26,978 nucleotides of DNA from Porticoccus sp. (GCA_002685455.1 NYXF01000101.1:1-26978); one strand, 5' to 3'; positions 15,923 to 25,166 are shown, counted from the stretch's first letter. Notes: generated by a model from the letters alone, not told the origin. Translations and numbers: made by a program.

Positions 15923-16984
15923 TTAGCGATCTATTTGTTTAGTGCACTTATCAATTAATGGCGCAAAGAAATTCATTACAAGAACTGCAAAAGCAATTGC
16001 ATCCGGATAGCTCCCAGTGCTTCTGATGACGAAAATCAAAATACCGATCGCTACCCCGTATAAAACTTTACCTCTATTATTTATTGGAGAGGTAACTGGG
16101 TCTGAAGCTATAAAGAAAGCTCCAAGCATAGTTGCTCCACTTAACAAATGAAAGATTGGAGACCCTAAGCTTAATGAACTACCACCATCATAAAAAATTG
16201 ATGGAAATATAATTAATGCGATCAATACCCCAAAGGGAATATGCCAGGTATATATTTTTCGATAGAGTAAAAAGCAACCACCAAGAAAAAAACATATATT
16301 TATCCACTCCCATGCATAACCTGCCCAAACTCCCTGGATAAAGTAAATATTTTGACTATATAGCTGGCCTATTAAAAGACTCGAATTTTGTCTAAAAATA
16401 TCTAGTGGCGTCGCTGCTGTGTAGGCATCTACTTGATTTAGTGTATTTGCAATTAGATCACCTGTGGTTTCTATGTTAATTGAAGGAAATACTATTTTCA
16501 TGGATTCCCATAAAGTAGGTAGTCCGGAAATTGAATCATTCATATTTATGGGGGCTGGCCATGTAGACATTTGTATTGGGAATGATACAAGCAGCACCGC
16601 GTATCCAATCATCGCTGGATTAAATGGGTGATAACCTCGATTCCCATAAAGGTTTTTGGCAATAACTGTACTAAAAAAAGCCCCAACCACAGGTATCCAC
16701 CAAACTATTAATGGGGGTAAGGATATTCCTAGCAGCACAGCAGTCAATAATGCGCTGAGATCTTTCAGATGATAAATAACTGGACGTTTCCGAAGCTTCA
16801 ATATGCAAGCTTCACAAATTATAGCTGTCATTGATGCTATAGCGATATTCAACAAAGACCCATAACCAAAGAATAACGTCAATGCAAATAACCCCGGAGC
16901 AATCGCAATTAGTATCAAAAATATAATCGAAGCTTTTTTTTCGTTAGATTTTAGATCTGGCGTGGGTATTGTAGATGAGGCCAT
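15923..16984 (-). CDS. rsxD: Rsx/Rnf complex membrane subunit RsxD
   Basis: RsxD is an integral membrane subunit related to NqrB with a covalently bound FMN. The 353-residue protein shows the family stretches PFNPAMIGYAVLLVSFPIQM (about 120-139), the flavinylation motif TAATPLDIF with Thr192 matching the FMN-bound Thr187 of E. coli, WHIPFGVLIAL, LLSGATMLGAFFIASDPVTS and GSYPDAIAFAVLVMNFFAPLID. About nine hydrophobic segments are visible. The start codon lies only 12 nt after the rsxB stop, so the rsxC gene that normally separates rsxB and rsxD is absent. Confidence 0.95.
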   Translation of the reverse strand: MASSTIPTPDLKSNEKKASIIFLILIAIAPGLFALTLFFGYGSLLNIAIASMTAIICEACILKLRKRPVIYHLKDLSALLTAVLLGISLPPLIVWWIPVVGAFFSTVIAKNLYGNRGYHPFNPAMIGYAVLLVSFPIQMSTWPAPINMNDSISGLPTLWESMKIVFPSINIETTGDLIANTLNQVDAYTAATPLDIFRQNSSLLIGQLYSQNIYFIQGVWAGYAWEWINICFFLGGCFLLYRKIYTWHIPFGVLIALIIFPSIFYDGGSSLSLGSPIFHLLSGATMLGAFFIASDPVTSPINNRGKVLYGVAIGILIFVIRSTGSYPDAIAFAVLVMNFFAPLIDKCTKQIDR

Positions 16985-16996
16985 ATTATATTCTCG

Positions 16997-18001
16997 TTAT
17001 ACACCAGTTTTATTTTTTTTTTGTGTTTCTTCATTTTTTTCAGAACGATCAGTGGGCTTTGTTTTTCGTGGATTACTGGATTCGATAGCAGCAAGACGTA
17101 TTCGAGCGTCTTCAACGGCAGCTATAGCTTGCTTATATTTATCATCATTGGATGAAAATTCTAGTTTTTTGAGTTTTTTAAGTTTTTTGTTAGCATTCAA
17201 TAACTGATCCTTTGATCTCGCCACTTGTCTTAAGAATCTGGCGTAACCTACTTCAGGGGAGGATTTTTTTTCTGCAGCTTGTTTGATAGCTTCCTGAATT
17301 ATACTTTCAGCTTGAACAAATTTATCATCTTTACTTTCGAAGTTTGAACTAGCTATTTGAAGCAATTTTTTTTGATCTGCCTCATTATTTCTTCGTTCTT
17401 TTTGATATTCAAATCGCTTCTTTGCTATGTCTGCACTTTTGATTGATAGAGGTTGATCCCAACTCCAGTCCAATAAGCTTTCCTCTAATGTTAATATGTC
17501 TATACAATCAACAGGGCACGGATCAATACATAAATCACAACCTGTACATTCTTTCTCTATAACTGTATGCATCTGTTTAGCTGCTCCAAGGATAGCATCT
17601 ACTGGACAAGCTTGAATGCACTTAGTGCAACCAATGCATTCATCTTCACGAATGAAAGCCACAGTCTTCCTCTCTTTCGGGATACCATAACTCATGTCAA
17701 GATTGACAGCCTCAATGCCCAATAAATTTGCGAGAGAATTAATAGTGGTTTGCCCTCCAGGAGGACACTTATTAATTACATCGCCTTCAACTATTGCTTG
17801 AGCATATGGCTTACAGCCGCTGTAGCTACATTGACCACATTGAGTTTGCGGCAAAAGATTATCAATTTGTTCAACAGCTGATATAACTTCAACTTTTAAT
17901 TTAATAGATGCATAGCTCAAGATAAAGCCAGATATAATACAAAAACTGGTTATAGTTATTAAAGTTAAATAAAAAGTTTGTTGGAAAAAAATATCGTACA
18001 T
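16997..18001 (-). CDS. rsxB: Rsx/Rnf complex Fe-S subunit RsxB with long charged C-terminal tail
   Basis: RsxB is the polyferredoxin subunit passing electrons from donor to membrane subunits. Residues 1-186 look canonical: N-terminal membrane helix (about 9-30), a 4Fe-4S motif with C55, C58, C63 and C79, then two ferredoxin clusters with C122/C125/C128/C132 and C152/C155/C158/C162, ending in LLDWSWDQPLS, where E. coli RsxB also stops (192 residues). Here another 148 residues follow, strongly charged and helical (SADIAKKRFEYQKERRNNEA ... KYKQAIAAVEDARIRLAAIE ... PRKTKPTDRSEKNEE). This tail resembles the C-terminal tail of RsxC as I remember it (AKARFEARQARLEREK; DPRKAAVEAAIARAKARK), and extended RsxB proteins are also known in betaproteobacteria. 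The gene follows rsxA by 8 nt. Confidence 0.93.
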   Translation of the reverse strand: MYDIFFQQTFYLTLITITSFCIISGFILSYASIKLKVEVISAVEQIDNLLPQTQCGQCSYSGCKPYAQAIVEGDVINKCPPGGQTTINSLANLLGIEAVNLDMSYGIPKERKTVAFIREDECIGCTKCIQACPVDAILGAAKQMHTVIEKECTGCDLCIDPCPVDCIDILTLEESLLDWSWDQPLSIKSADIAKKRFEYQKERRNNEADQKKLLQIASSNFESKDDKFVQAESIIQEAIKQAAEKKSSPEVGYARFLRQVARSKDQLLNANKKLKKLKKLEFSSNDDKYKQAIAAVEDARIRLAAIESSNPRKTKPTDRSEKNEETQKKNKTGV

Positions 18002-18009
18002 ATTGTTCC

Positions 18010-18585
18010 CTATACTATTCCAATAAAACCCATAAAAGCCAGAGATGTTAGCCCAGCTGTTATTAGAAAAATTGAAGTTCCCTTAAAGGGCTGAGGAACA
18101 TCAGCAGCAGTTATTTTTTCACGCATAGCTGAAAATGATATTAATATTAGGGCAAATCCTATGGATGCACCAAGACTGTAAAGAGTGACCTCTATAAAAT
18201 TATAATCCCCCGAGTTGGCTCTTATAACCACACCAATTACTGCAGAATTAGTAGAAATCAAAGGTAAAAAATTCCCGACGCTTCGATGCAAAAGAGGCTT
18301 ATTTTTTTCAATATACATATTAACTAATTGAACTATTACTAGGATTATAAAAATAAAAAAAACGGTTTTTAGGTATTCAATGTGAAGCGGGATAAGTAAC
18401 CAGTTATCGATCATGAAGCTTGCTATAGTCGATAACATTAAAACAAAAGAGGTTAATCCGGCTACACCCAGCGCTGCCTCCATCTTATTCGATGAATCTA
18501 TGAAAGGCCCGAGCCCTATACATTGAACCAGAATGATATTATTTACAAATATAGTACTTATTAGAATGACAGCAAATTCTTGCAT
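18010..18585 (-). CDS. rsxA: Rsx/Rnf electron transport complex subunit RsxA
   Basis: RsxA is the six-helix membrane subunit homologous to RsxE and NqrE that, in recent Rnf structures, helps hold a membrane-embedded iron-sulfur centre. The 191-residue protein (E. coli 193) starts MQEFAVILISTIFVNNIILV, with the family's FVNNIILVQCIGLGPFIDSS containing the conserved cysteine. A second half-motif GNFLPLISTNSAVIGVVIRAN lies at about residues 103-123. Six hydrophobic segments and the PQPFKGTSIFLITAGLTSLAFMGF ending are typical. It is the first gene of the rsx cluster, 126 nt downstream of metG on the same strand. Confidence 0.95.
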   Translation of the reverse strand: MQEFAVILISTIFVNNIILVQCIGLGPFIDSSNKMEAALGVAGLTSFVLMLSTIASFMIDNWLLIPLHIEYLKTVFFIFIILVIVQLVNMYIEKNKPLLHRSVGNFLPLISTNSAVIGVVIRANSGDYNFIEVTLYSLGASIGFALILISFSAMREKITAADVPQPFKGTSIFLITAGLTSLAFMGFIGIV

Positions 18586-18601
18586 GCTTTTTTCTCAAGA
18601 T

Positions 18602-18698
18602 ATTACAAATGATTGCTTTAATAACGGGTTTAAATTACAAGTGCTACCTATTATTTTAGTCGAAAAACTATTCTGCTTTACAATTATTACAATTACAT
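18602..18698. repeat. Repeated ATTACAA heptamers upstream of rsxA
   Basis: The metG-rsxA spacer holds exact ATTACAA at 18602, 18634 and 18686, with one-mismatch copies at 18677 (TTTACAA) and 18692 (ATTACAT). An exact tandem 9-mer TTACAATTA spans 18678-18695. On the rsx coding strand the motif reads TTGTAAT. It could be a regulator's half-site array or chance in AT-rich DNA. Confidence 0.4.
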
Positions 18699-18711
18699 TT
18701 TTATCGTTGTC

Positions 18712-20778
18712 TTAGGTTATTCTTTGTCCAGGTTTAGCACCACTCTCAGGAGAAACTAAATAGACTTCATTATCATCGCCTGAAGCTAAGATCATACCCT
18801 CAGATACACCAAAACGCATTTTTCTTGGAGATAGATTTGCAACAACTACTGTTAATTTACCCACAAGATCTTTTGGCTCATAAGAGGATTTTATACCTGA
18901 TAGTATTTCCCTTATCTCGGTACCTATATCAATAGTGAGTCTTAGTAATTTATCAGCACCCTCAACATAATCAGCTTTAGTGATTAAGCCAACTCTAAGA
19001 TCAATCTTCATGAAGTCATCAAATTGAATTTCTTTAGCAATATTTCCTTGTATAGAGAGGTCTATTTTTTTATTAGAGTCCATAATTTTTCGTTGCTCTT
19101 TATTTTTATTATTTTGAGTTGAAATAAGCCTATTATTTTTTTCGATCATTGCTTTTATTTGTTTTTTTTCTACTCTTTGCATTAAGGGCTTAAACTTATT
19201 AATTCTATGATTAATCAGTGGTTCAGATAAACTGTTCCAATTTATCTTGTCATTTAAAAAAGACTCAGTTGCTTTAGCCATTTCCGGAAGTATCGGTTTT
19301 AGATATACCATTAAAACTCTAAACGTATTAATTCCTAACGAACAAATATCTATTACTAATTGCTTATTTTTTGGATCTTTGTCCAGAGTCCATGGTTCTT
19401 TTTGTGCTATATACGTGTTTGCGATATCGGCTTGAGTCATTATCATTCTAATAGCTTTGCCATATTCACGATTTTCATAGTGCTTAGCAATGATTTCAGG
19501 CTTACCAACAACTTTAGACCAAATACTTTCATCTTCTATATTAGAGGAAAGCAATCCATCATTTCCTTTGCTGATAAAATTAGAGCAGCGGCTTGCTATA
19601 TTTACTATTTTCCCAATTAAATCGCTGTTTACTTTCTGTACAAAGTCATCCAAATTTAAATCTAAATCATCAACTCCTGATGAAATTTTTGATGCAAAAT
19701 AATAGCGTAAGTATTCAGGATTTAAGTTTTCAAGATAGCTTTTTGCGGTAATGAAAGTACCCCTAGATTTAGACATTTTTTTCCCATTTACTGTCAAGAA
19801 TCCATGTGCAAAAATTTTAGTGGGAGTCCGGAAATTTGAGCTTTTAAGCATGGCTGGCCAAAATAAAGCATGAAAGTTAATAATATCTTTTCCAATAAAG
19901 TGGTAAAGTTCAGTGCTACTATTTTTTTTCCAGAATTCTTCAAATACTAAATCAGAGCGATCACACAGATTTTTAAAGCTAGCCATATAGCCAATTGGCG
20001 CATCCAACCAAACATAAAAATATTTATCTGTCGACTCTGGTATTTCAAAACCAAAATATGGGGCATCTCTACTTATATCCCACTCAATCAAGCCTGCATC
20101 TAACCACTCGTTTAATTTGTTTGATATTTCGCTTTGGAGATGACCATTTTTAGTCCATTCTTTTAGAAAATCTGAAAAAACAGGTAACTTAAAAAAATAG
20201 TGCATGGATTCTTTAGCTACAGGCGGGACACCGGTAATAGTTGAGATTGGATTAATTAAGTCTAATGAAGCGTAAGTAGCACCACATACTTCACAGTTAT
20301 CTCCATACTGTTCCTCCGCTTTACATTTTGGACAGGTACCTTTTATGTATCGGTCAGACAGAAAAAGATTTTTTTCTGGATCGTATGCTTGTGTGATATT
20401 CCGAATGGCTATATGACCGTTATCATTCAATCGTTTATATATTAATGTTGAGAGCTCTTTGTTTTCTTTAGAATGAGTAGTGTGATAGTTATCAAATTCA
20501 ATTAAAAATCCCTCGAAGTCTCTTTTATGTTCAGTATGCACTTCATTTATTAAATCTTCCGCTGAAATACCGAGCTCTTCAGCTTTGAGCATTATTGCGG
20601 TACCATGCGCATCATCAGCGCAAACATAATAGCATTCATGACCACGAATGTTTTGGAATCGCTTCCAAATATCAGTTTGAATATATTCAACCAAATGACC
20701 AAGATGAATTGACCCATTAGCGTATGGAAGTGCACTAGTGACTAAGATTTTTCGGCACTGATTTATTTTATCTATCAT
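18712..20778 (-). CDS. metG: Methionine--tRNA ligase MetG (class with C-terminal tRNA-binding domain)
   Basis: Methionyl-tRNA synthetase charges tRNA-Met with methionine in the cytoplasm. The 688-residue protein (E. coli 677) shows the class I HIGH-type motif HLGH (25-28), a zinc-binding insertion with C149/C152 and C162/C165 (CPKC ... CEVC), [12 protein letters not shown] in the active site, and KMSKS at 334-338. The C terminus carries the EMAP-II/Trbp111 dimerising tRNA-binding domain (about 588-688, [26 protein letters not shown]). It is divergent from the mrp gene (163-nt gap), as I recall in Pseudomonas, and its transcript may run on into rsxA because no convincing hairpin terminator is visible. 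Confidence 0.97.
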   Translation of the reverse strand: MIDKINQCRKILVTSALPYANGSIHLGHLVEYIQTDIWKRFQNIRGHECYYVCADDAHGTAIMLKAEELGISAEDLINEVHTEHKRDFEGFLIEFDNYHTTHSKENKELSTLIYKRLNDNGHIAIRNITQAYDPEKNLFLSDRYIKGTCPKCKAEEQYGDNCEVCGATYASLDLINPISTITGVPPVAKESMHYFFKLPVFSDFLKEWTKNGHLQSEISNKLNEWLDAGLIEWDISRDAPYFGFEIPESTDKYFYVWLDAPIGYMASFKNLCDRSDLVFEEFWKKNSSTELYHFIGKDIINFHALFWPAMLKSSNFRTPTKIFAHGFLTVNGKKMSKSRGTFITAKSYLENLNPEYLRYYFASKISSGVDDLDLNLDDFVQKVNSDLIGKIVNIASRCSNFISKGNDGLLSSNIEDESIWSKVVGKPEIIAKHYENREYGKAIRMIMTQADIANTYIAQKEPWTLDKDPKNKQLVIDICSLGINTFRVLMVYLKPILPEMAKATESFLNDKINWNSLSEPLINHRINKFKPLMQRVEKKQIKAMIEKNNRLISTQNNKNKEQRKIMDSNKKIDLSIQGNIAKEIQFDDFMKIDLRVGLITKADYVEGADKLLRLTIDIGTEIREILSGIKSSYEPKDLVGKLTVVVANLSPRKMRFGVSEGMILASGDDNEVYLVSPESGAKPGQRIT

Positions 20779-20941
20779 TATATTGAGCCGTTATTATTTT
20801 ACTTTTTGATATGACTGAGATTTTATCGAACTCTTTAAATAATGCATACTTGCTATTCGCAGTAAGTTATATTAATAAAGTGGTAAACTATATAGGTTTT
20901 TCTTTTAATTTTCACCAGTTTTACTTGGAGCAATAACGATT
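20779..20941. promoter_or_regulatory. Divergent metG/mrp promoter region
   Basis: This 163-nt AT-rich gap must hold promoters in both directions. On the plus strand TATATT (20868-20873, 5 of 6) and TAAACT (20884-20889, 4 of 6) are the best -10 candidates for mrp, without clear -35 partners. GGAG at about 20926-20929 is a distant ribosome-binding site for mrp. There is no open frame that would encode the missing N-terminal Mrp domain. Confidence 0.35.
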
Positions 20942-21763
20942 ATGGAAGTTAGTCAAGCGGGCCTTTCAGCAGTCAAGCATGTTATTGCTATTGCATCCGG
21001 TAAAGGTGGAGTTGGTAAGTCGACCACAGCAGTAAATTTAGCTCTTGCACTGGCATTTAACGGTAACAGAGTTGGTATTGTTGATGCAGATATATATGGT
21101 CCGAGTATACCAACTATGCTGGGAGCCACATTGGATCAAAGACCAAAAATTGTTGATAAAAAATTTTTTCAACCAATCGAAAGATTAGGCTTATATTCTA
21201 TGTCGATTGGCTATTTGATGACTAAAAAAACTCCAGTTGTATGGAGAGGACCCATGGCAAGTGGAGCACTAATTCAGATGCTTACGCAAACAGTTTGGGG
21301 TGAATTAGATTTTTTAGTAGTCGATATGCCGCCTGGTACTGGCGATATTCAGCTGACTTTAGCTCAAAAATCACAATTATCTGGTTCGATTATCATCACT
21401 ACACCTCAAGAAATAGCTCTCTTGGATGCACGTAGAGCGATTGAAATGTTCAAAAAGGTAAATATTCCTGTGCTCGGTGTCATAGAGAATATGGCAACAC
21501 ATATTTGTACCAAGTGTGGACATCACGAGCATATTTTTGGAAAAAATGGAGCAGAAATGGTTGCGTCTGAGTATAAATCAGAGGTTTTAGGCGCCTTGCC
21601 TCTATCCGTCATTATTCGCCAGCATATTGATGAAGGCAAACCTTGTGTATACCTAGACCCTAATAGTCATATAAGTGATATTTTTATAAAGATTGCAATG
21701 AAAATAACTAGCATATTAGCTGATACTGAGCCTCTAAGTCCTCCAGAAATTATTGTTGAGTAA
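20942..21763 (+). CDS. mrp: Mrp/ApbC-type Fe-S cluster carrier ATPase, lacking the N-terminal domain
   Basis: Mrp (ApbC) is a MinD/ParA-like ATPase that carries and delivers 4Fe-4S clusters. The 273-residue protein opens almost at once with the deviant Walker A ASGKGGVGKSTTAVNLA (P-loop about 20-28). Next come VDADIYGPSIPTMLG, WRGPMASGALIQM, Walker B VVDMPPGTGDIQLT (127-140), and the CxxC cluster-binding cysteines C189 and C192 (HICTKCGHHEHIFG). E. coli Mrp (369) and most relatives have an additional N-terminal MIP18/DUF59 domain of about 95 residues, and here it is missing, with no frame for it upstream. MetG and Dcd neighbours match the Pseudomonas-type order metG-mrp-dcd. NadA, RsxB and other Fe-S proteins of the window are plausible clients. 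Confidence 0.94.
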   Translation: MEVSQAGLSAVKHVIAIASGKGGVGKSTTAVNLALALAFNGNRVGIVDADIYGPSIPTMLGATLDQRPKIVDKKFFQPIERLGLYSMSIGYLMTKKTPVVWRGPMASGALIQMLTQTVWGELDFLVVDMPPGTGDIQLTLAQKSQLSGSIIITTPQEIALLDARRAIEMFKKVNIPVLGVIENMATHICTKCGHHEHIFGKNGAEMVASEYKSEVLGALPLSVIIRQHIDEGKPCVYLDPNSHISDIFIKIAMKITSILADTEPLSPPEIIVE

Positions 21764-21843
21764 CTTCTAATCGACAACTTGATCAGCTGAGCCAAAAAGG
21801 TATGATTACGAAAATAATTATCAAGAACTGAGAATTAAAGAAT

Positions 21844-22416
21844 ATGAGCATTAAATCTGATAAATGGATTGCGCAAATGTCCAAAGAAAAAGGCATGATC
21901 GAACCTTTTTTTGGGGAACAAGTACGTCAATCGGATAAAGTTGCAGAAAAAATCATCTCTTATGGCGTCTCAAGTTACGGTTACGATGTGAGATGCGCCA
22001 ATGAATTTAAGATTTTTACGAATATACATTCTAAAACAGTTGATCCAAAATACTTTGATGAGGATGCATTCATTGATGTACAAGGAGATCATTGTATTAT
22101 ACCGCCTAACTCATTTGCATTAGCACGTACTATAGAATATTTTCGTATACCAAGAAATGTACTTACAGTATGTTTAGGGAAGTCAACTTATGCACGCTGT
22201 GGCATTATCGTAAATGTAACACCTCTTGAGCCAGAGTGGGAGGGCCATGTAACCCTAGAATTCTCAAATACTACTAGCTTACCCGCAAAGATTTATGCAA
22301 ACGAAGGTGTAGCCCAAATGTTATTTTTTGAGTCTGATGAGATATGCGAGGTTTCTTACGCCGACCGAGGAGGAAAATACCAAGGCCAGACCGGGGTTAC
22401 TTTGCCGAAAGCATGA
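21844..22416 (+). CDS. dcd: dCTP deaminase
   Basis: Dcd deaminates dCTP to dUTP, the main source of dUMP for thymidylate synthesis in gammaproteobacteria. The 190-residue homotrimer subunit matches the usual length (188-193). Recognisable segments are [17 protein letters not shown] (nucleotide binding), [45 protein letters not shown] (catalytic Glu in LEPEWEGH) and the C-terminal [13 protein letters not shown] lid. The absence of a fused dUTPase signature agrees with the monofunctional enzyme. It follows mrp by 80 nt and converges with the DUF3108 gene. Confidence 0.96.
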   Translation: MSIKSDKWIAQMSKEKGMIEPFFGEQVRQSDKVAEKIISYGVSSYGYDVRCANEFKIFTNIHSKTVDPKYFDEDAFIDVQGDHCIIPPNSFALARTIEYFRIPRNVLTVCLGKSTYARCGIIVNVTPLEPEWEGHVTLEFSNTTSLPAKIYANEGVAQMLFFESDEICEVSYADRGGKYQGQTGVTLPKA

Positions 22417-22462
22417 TCTTAATGGTAACTTTCTAAATCGAAGATAAATCTATAGAATTAAA

Positions 22463-23209
22463 TCACTTCACAAGATTAACGCCATTTAGGCTGCCTTCTT
22501 TTAATGTCATAACATAATTGTCACCTTTAGTTTCTTTCTGCTCAAATTTTACTAATAAGAAATTCCAATGAGGCGCGAACCATAGAAATGTCTCTCTAGG
22601 ACTGTTTTGTCTTGTTCTTTTGAGTTTTAGTGCATTAATACTTCCTAGTTCTATTTCGATTAACTCTTCCCCTAAAATTTCATAATTAAATATCTTCACC
22701 TTCCCTTTCCTTATTACAGGATAGCTCAGTAGTCTAACCCTATTGATTAGATCGCTTTGAAGTTCTATCTGCGCAGTTAAGTTATTTAGATGAGCATCTT
22801 CTCTTAGAATTTGGCGTTTTTTCTTTTTATTATCATATCTTACTAGGCCTGCAGATTGATCATAAGTTAAAAATTCTTCTTTTTTTATACCCAGCATACT
22901 TTTTGTGAAGTTATATTCAATTTCCGATATACTCCCATCTCGATTGATCTTAAATACGGACTTTTCATTTATACTACCGAGCATATTTTTTGCCTTCGCC
23001 TCTTGGGTATAGATATCAAGATGTTTATTTAATACGCGCGTAGCTTCAAAATTTATTCCATTATAAGAGCTTATATATTTCAGAGTTCGCTCTTGAAGAG
23101 CCAGTGGGCTAATTTTTTTTATCATTTCAGCTTGAATAGAGGCCGAAAAAAATAAAAAAAAAGCGATATAGCTAAAAATTTTTACTAATTTATAATTATA
23201 AAATTTCAT
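22463..23209 (-). CDS. DUF3108 exported protein of unknown function
   Basis: I recognise this only as a DUF3108-type periplasmic protein that commonly lies beside purN in Pseudomonas-type genomes; its function is unknown. I start at the ATG at 23209 (248 residues) because a clear signal peptide follows (hydrophobic IFSYIAFFLFFSASIQA at residues 10-26). A TTG at 23254 would add 15 residues ahead of it. The mature part is beta-rich with the family-like LTYDQSAGLVRYDNKKKKRQI, INALKLKRTRQN and a late ETFLWFAPHWNFLLVKFEQKE (DUF3108 usually has such a W-P-x motif near the end). It lies downstream of purN on the same strand and converges with dcd. Confidence 0.8.
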   Translation of the reverse strand: MKFYNYKLVKIFSYIAFFLFFSASIQAEMIKKISPLALQERTLKYISSYNGINFEATRVLNKHLDIYTQEAKAKNMLGSINEKSVFKINRDGSISEIEYNFTKSMLGIKKEEFLTYDQSAGLVRYDNKKKKRQILREDAHLNNLTAQIELQSDLINRVRLLSYPVIRKGKVKIFNYEILGEELIEIELGSINALKLKRTRQNSPRETFLWFAPHWNFLLVKFEQKETKGDNYVMTLKEGSLNGVNLVK

Positions 23210-23284
23210 TGTATTAACTAGACTTAAATTGTAATTAAAAATTTTTTTTACCAAAAAAACATCAACTTGAACATATAGGTTATT

Positions 23285-23947
23285 CTACTTATCTATCATG
23301 GCGTCATTAAATATCAGACCAGTTTTAGGCAATATAACCGAATCAAGCTTTGCTATTTCATCAACCAGAGATAGTCGACCCTCACAAAACCACCTCACTG
23401 CTAATGGGTAAATCTGATGTTCTTTAATTAATATACGCTTAGCTAAAACTTCAGGTGTATCATTCTCAAGAATTGGCACCTTCGCTTGGATAATCGGGGC
23501 TCCTCCATCAAGCTCACTAGTTACAAAATGAACTGTAGCGCCAGAAATTTTATCGCCAGCATTAATTGCATTTAAATGTGTATTAAGACCTCGATATTTT
23601 GGCAGTAGAGATGGATGTATATTGAGTACTTGGCCCTCAAAATGTCTAACAAATTCCGCGGTAAGAATTCGCATAAACCCTGCTAAGATTATTAGATCAG
23701 GATTATATTTTTCTAATTTTGATTTAAGCGCATAATCAAAGCTTTTTCTATCTGGATATCCTAGGTTATCAATAACAATATTTTCAATACCTGCATTTTG
23801 AGCCCGCTTGATACCCCCAACATCAGCTTTGTTGCTTAATACAAGTACGATCTCAGCTATAAGATCACCGTTCTGTATTGCATTTATGAGTGCTTGAAGG
23901 TTACTGCCATTACCTGACAATAATATAGCTAATCTGGGTTTGTACAT
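23285..23947 (-). CDS. purN: Phosphoribosylglycinamide formyltransferase PurN
   Basis: PurN transfers a formyl group from 10-formyltetrahydrofolate to GAR in the third step of purine synthesis. The 220-residue protein (E. coli 212) starts RLAILLSGNGSNLQAL (phosphate loop, residues 5-20). The catalytic triad residues N109, H111 and D147 lie in LNIHPSLLPKYRG and ELDGGAPI, each exactly three positions beyond N106, H108 and D144 of E. coli. LILAGFMRILTAEFV is also typical. Its ATG lies 12 nt after the purM stop, so the two genes form the standard purMN operon. Confidence 0.97.
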   Translation of the reverse strand: MYKPRLAILLSGNGSNLQALINAIQNGDLIAEIVLVLSNKADVGGIKRAQNAGIENIVIDNLGYPDRKSFDYALKSKLEKYNPDLIILAGFMRILTAEFVRHFEGQVLNIHPSLLPKYRGLNTHLNAINAGDKISGATVHFVTSELDGGAPIIQAKVPILENDTPEVLAKRILIKEHQIYPLAVRWFCEGRLSLVDEIAKLDSVILPKTGLIFNDAMIDK

Positions 23948-23959
23948 TATTCTAACTCG

Positions 23960-25018
23960 TTATATTCCCTTTAGTGTAACCTTTTCCTCATTCTCTTCAG
24001 CTTTGATTATTTCGCCAATAACAAATGCCTCTTCATCCAAAGAATTTAATAAATCTAGTGTCAGTTCGGTCATTGAGCTTGGCACACAAACGACCATGCC
24101 AACACCACAATTAAAAGTTCGGTACATTTCGCAAGGATCCACATTACCATTTTTTTGCAACCAATCAAAAATGGCTGGCCTATGCCAACTTGTTGTATCA
24201 ATAACCGCTTTTGTATTTTTCGGGAGAACCCTCGGGATATTTTCTAGTAGACCTCCGCCAGTGATATGTGCGAGTGCATTAATATTTACACCAGGGTTTT
24301 TAATAAGAGATAAAATAGATTTTACATAAATTTTAGTGGGTGCTAAAAGCGCCTCCGAAAGCAAAGTTCCGTCGATGGCATCACTATGAATATCCGTCTG
24401 GGATACCTCAATAATTTTTCTTATCAATGAATAACCGTTTGAATGTGGCCCATTTGAAGCTAGACCAATTAACATATCGCCTTGTTTTACATTTTGACCA
24501 TCAATAATCTGAGATCTCTCAACTATGCCCACACAAAATCCCGCAAGATCATAATCTGATGCTGAATACATTCCAGGCATTTCAGCGGTTTCTCCGCCTA
24601 CCAACGAGCACCCAGCTAGCTTACAGCCTTTTCCAATGCCGCTAACTACTGAAGTTGCAATATCGATATCTAGTTTTGCAGTAGCATAGTAATCAAGAAA
24701 AAATAGTGGTTCAGCGCCACAAACAATAAGATCATTGACACACATTGCAACTAGATCAATCCCAATTGTGTCATGAGCGTTTAGATCTATAGCAAGTTTA
24801 AGTTTGGTTCCAACACCATCGGTGCCTGATGCGAGAACAGGCTCTTTATATCCGGTCGGCAGACTAAATAATGCACCAAATCCACCAAGACTAGATAAAA
24901 CTTCGGATCGTTTAGTGTCTTTTGAAACATACTTTATTTGCTCAACTAAAGAGTTGCCTGCGTCTATGTCTACACCAGCGTCTTTGTAGCTCAAAGGGGT
25001 GATATTTTCCTCGGACAT
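23960..25018 (-). CDS. purM: Phosphoribosylformylglycinamidine cyclo-ligase PurM
   Basis: PurM (AIR synthetase) closes the imidazole ring using ATP in the fifth step of purine synthesis. The 352-residue protein is typical (E. coli 345). Motifs are [21 protein letters not shown] near the N terminus, [15 protein letters not shown] (about 62-76), [77 protein letters not shown] and [16 protein letters not shown]. It heads purMN-DUF3108. A GGTGG ribosome-binding site precedes the ATG, with a candidate promoter 37-42 nt upstream. Confidence 0.98.
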   Translation of the reverse strand: MSEENITPLSYKDAGVDIDAGNSLVEQIKYVSKDTKRSEVLSSLGGFGALFSLPTGYKEPVLASGTDGVGTKLKLAIDLNAHDTIGIDLVAMCVNDLIVCGAEPLFFLDYYATAKLDIDIATSVVSGIGKGCKLAGCSLVGGETAEMPGMYSASDYDLAGFCVGIVERSQIIDGQNVKQGDMLIGLASNGPHSNGYSLIRKIIEVSQTDIHSDAIDGTLLSEALLAPTKIYVKSILSLIKNPGVNINALAHITGGGLLENIPRVLPKNTKAVIDTTSWHRPAIFDWLQKNGNVDPCEMYRTFNCGVGMVVCVPSSMTELTLDLLNSLDEEAFVIGEIIKAEENEEKVTLKGI

Positions 25019-25054
25019 GGTTTGTGGCCACCTTAAGTAAATTGTGTTGACGAT

Positions 25055-25060
25055 ATTATA
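25055..25060 (-). promoter_or_regulatory. TATAAT -10 element for purM
   Basis: A consensus TATAAT on the minus strand lies 37-42 nt upstream of the purM ATG, preceded by TGGC. No convincing -35 or PurR-type palindrome was seen. The gap 25019-25272 otherwise shows only AT-rich spacer and hda upstream signals. Confidence 0.4.
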
Positions 25061-25154
25061 GCCATACTTTTCGCAAACATGATCTTTAAAATCTATTTTA
25101 TATTAAAAAAAAAGAACTGACAGTTAGATAATGTTTCTATCTTCACTCAACTGA

Positions 25155-25166
25155 TATAATTATGAT
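25155..25166 (+). promoter_or_regulatory. Candidate -10 elements for hda
   Basis: TATAAT (25155-25160) directly followed by TATGAT (25161-25166) lies about 110 nt before the hda ATG, without a good -35. The leader would be about 100 nt and ends with an AGAGGA ribosome-binding site at 25261-25266. Confidence 0.3.

Noticed and set aside
19247..19702. Plus-strand open frames opposite metG
   Set aside because: They are antisense shadows of a complete methionyl-tRNA synthetase gene and show no family pattern.
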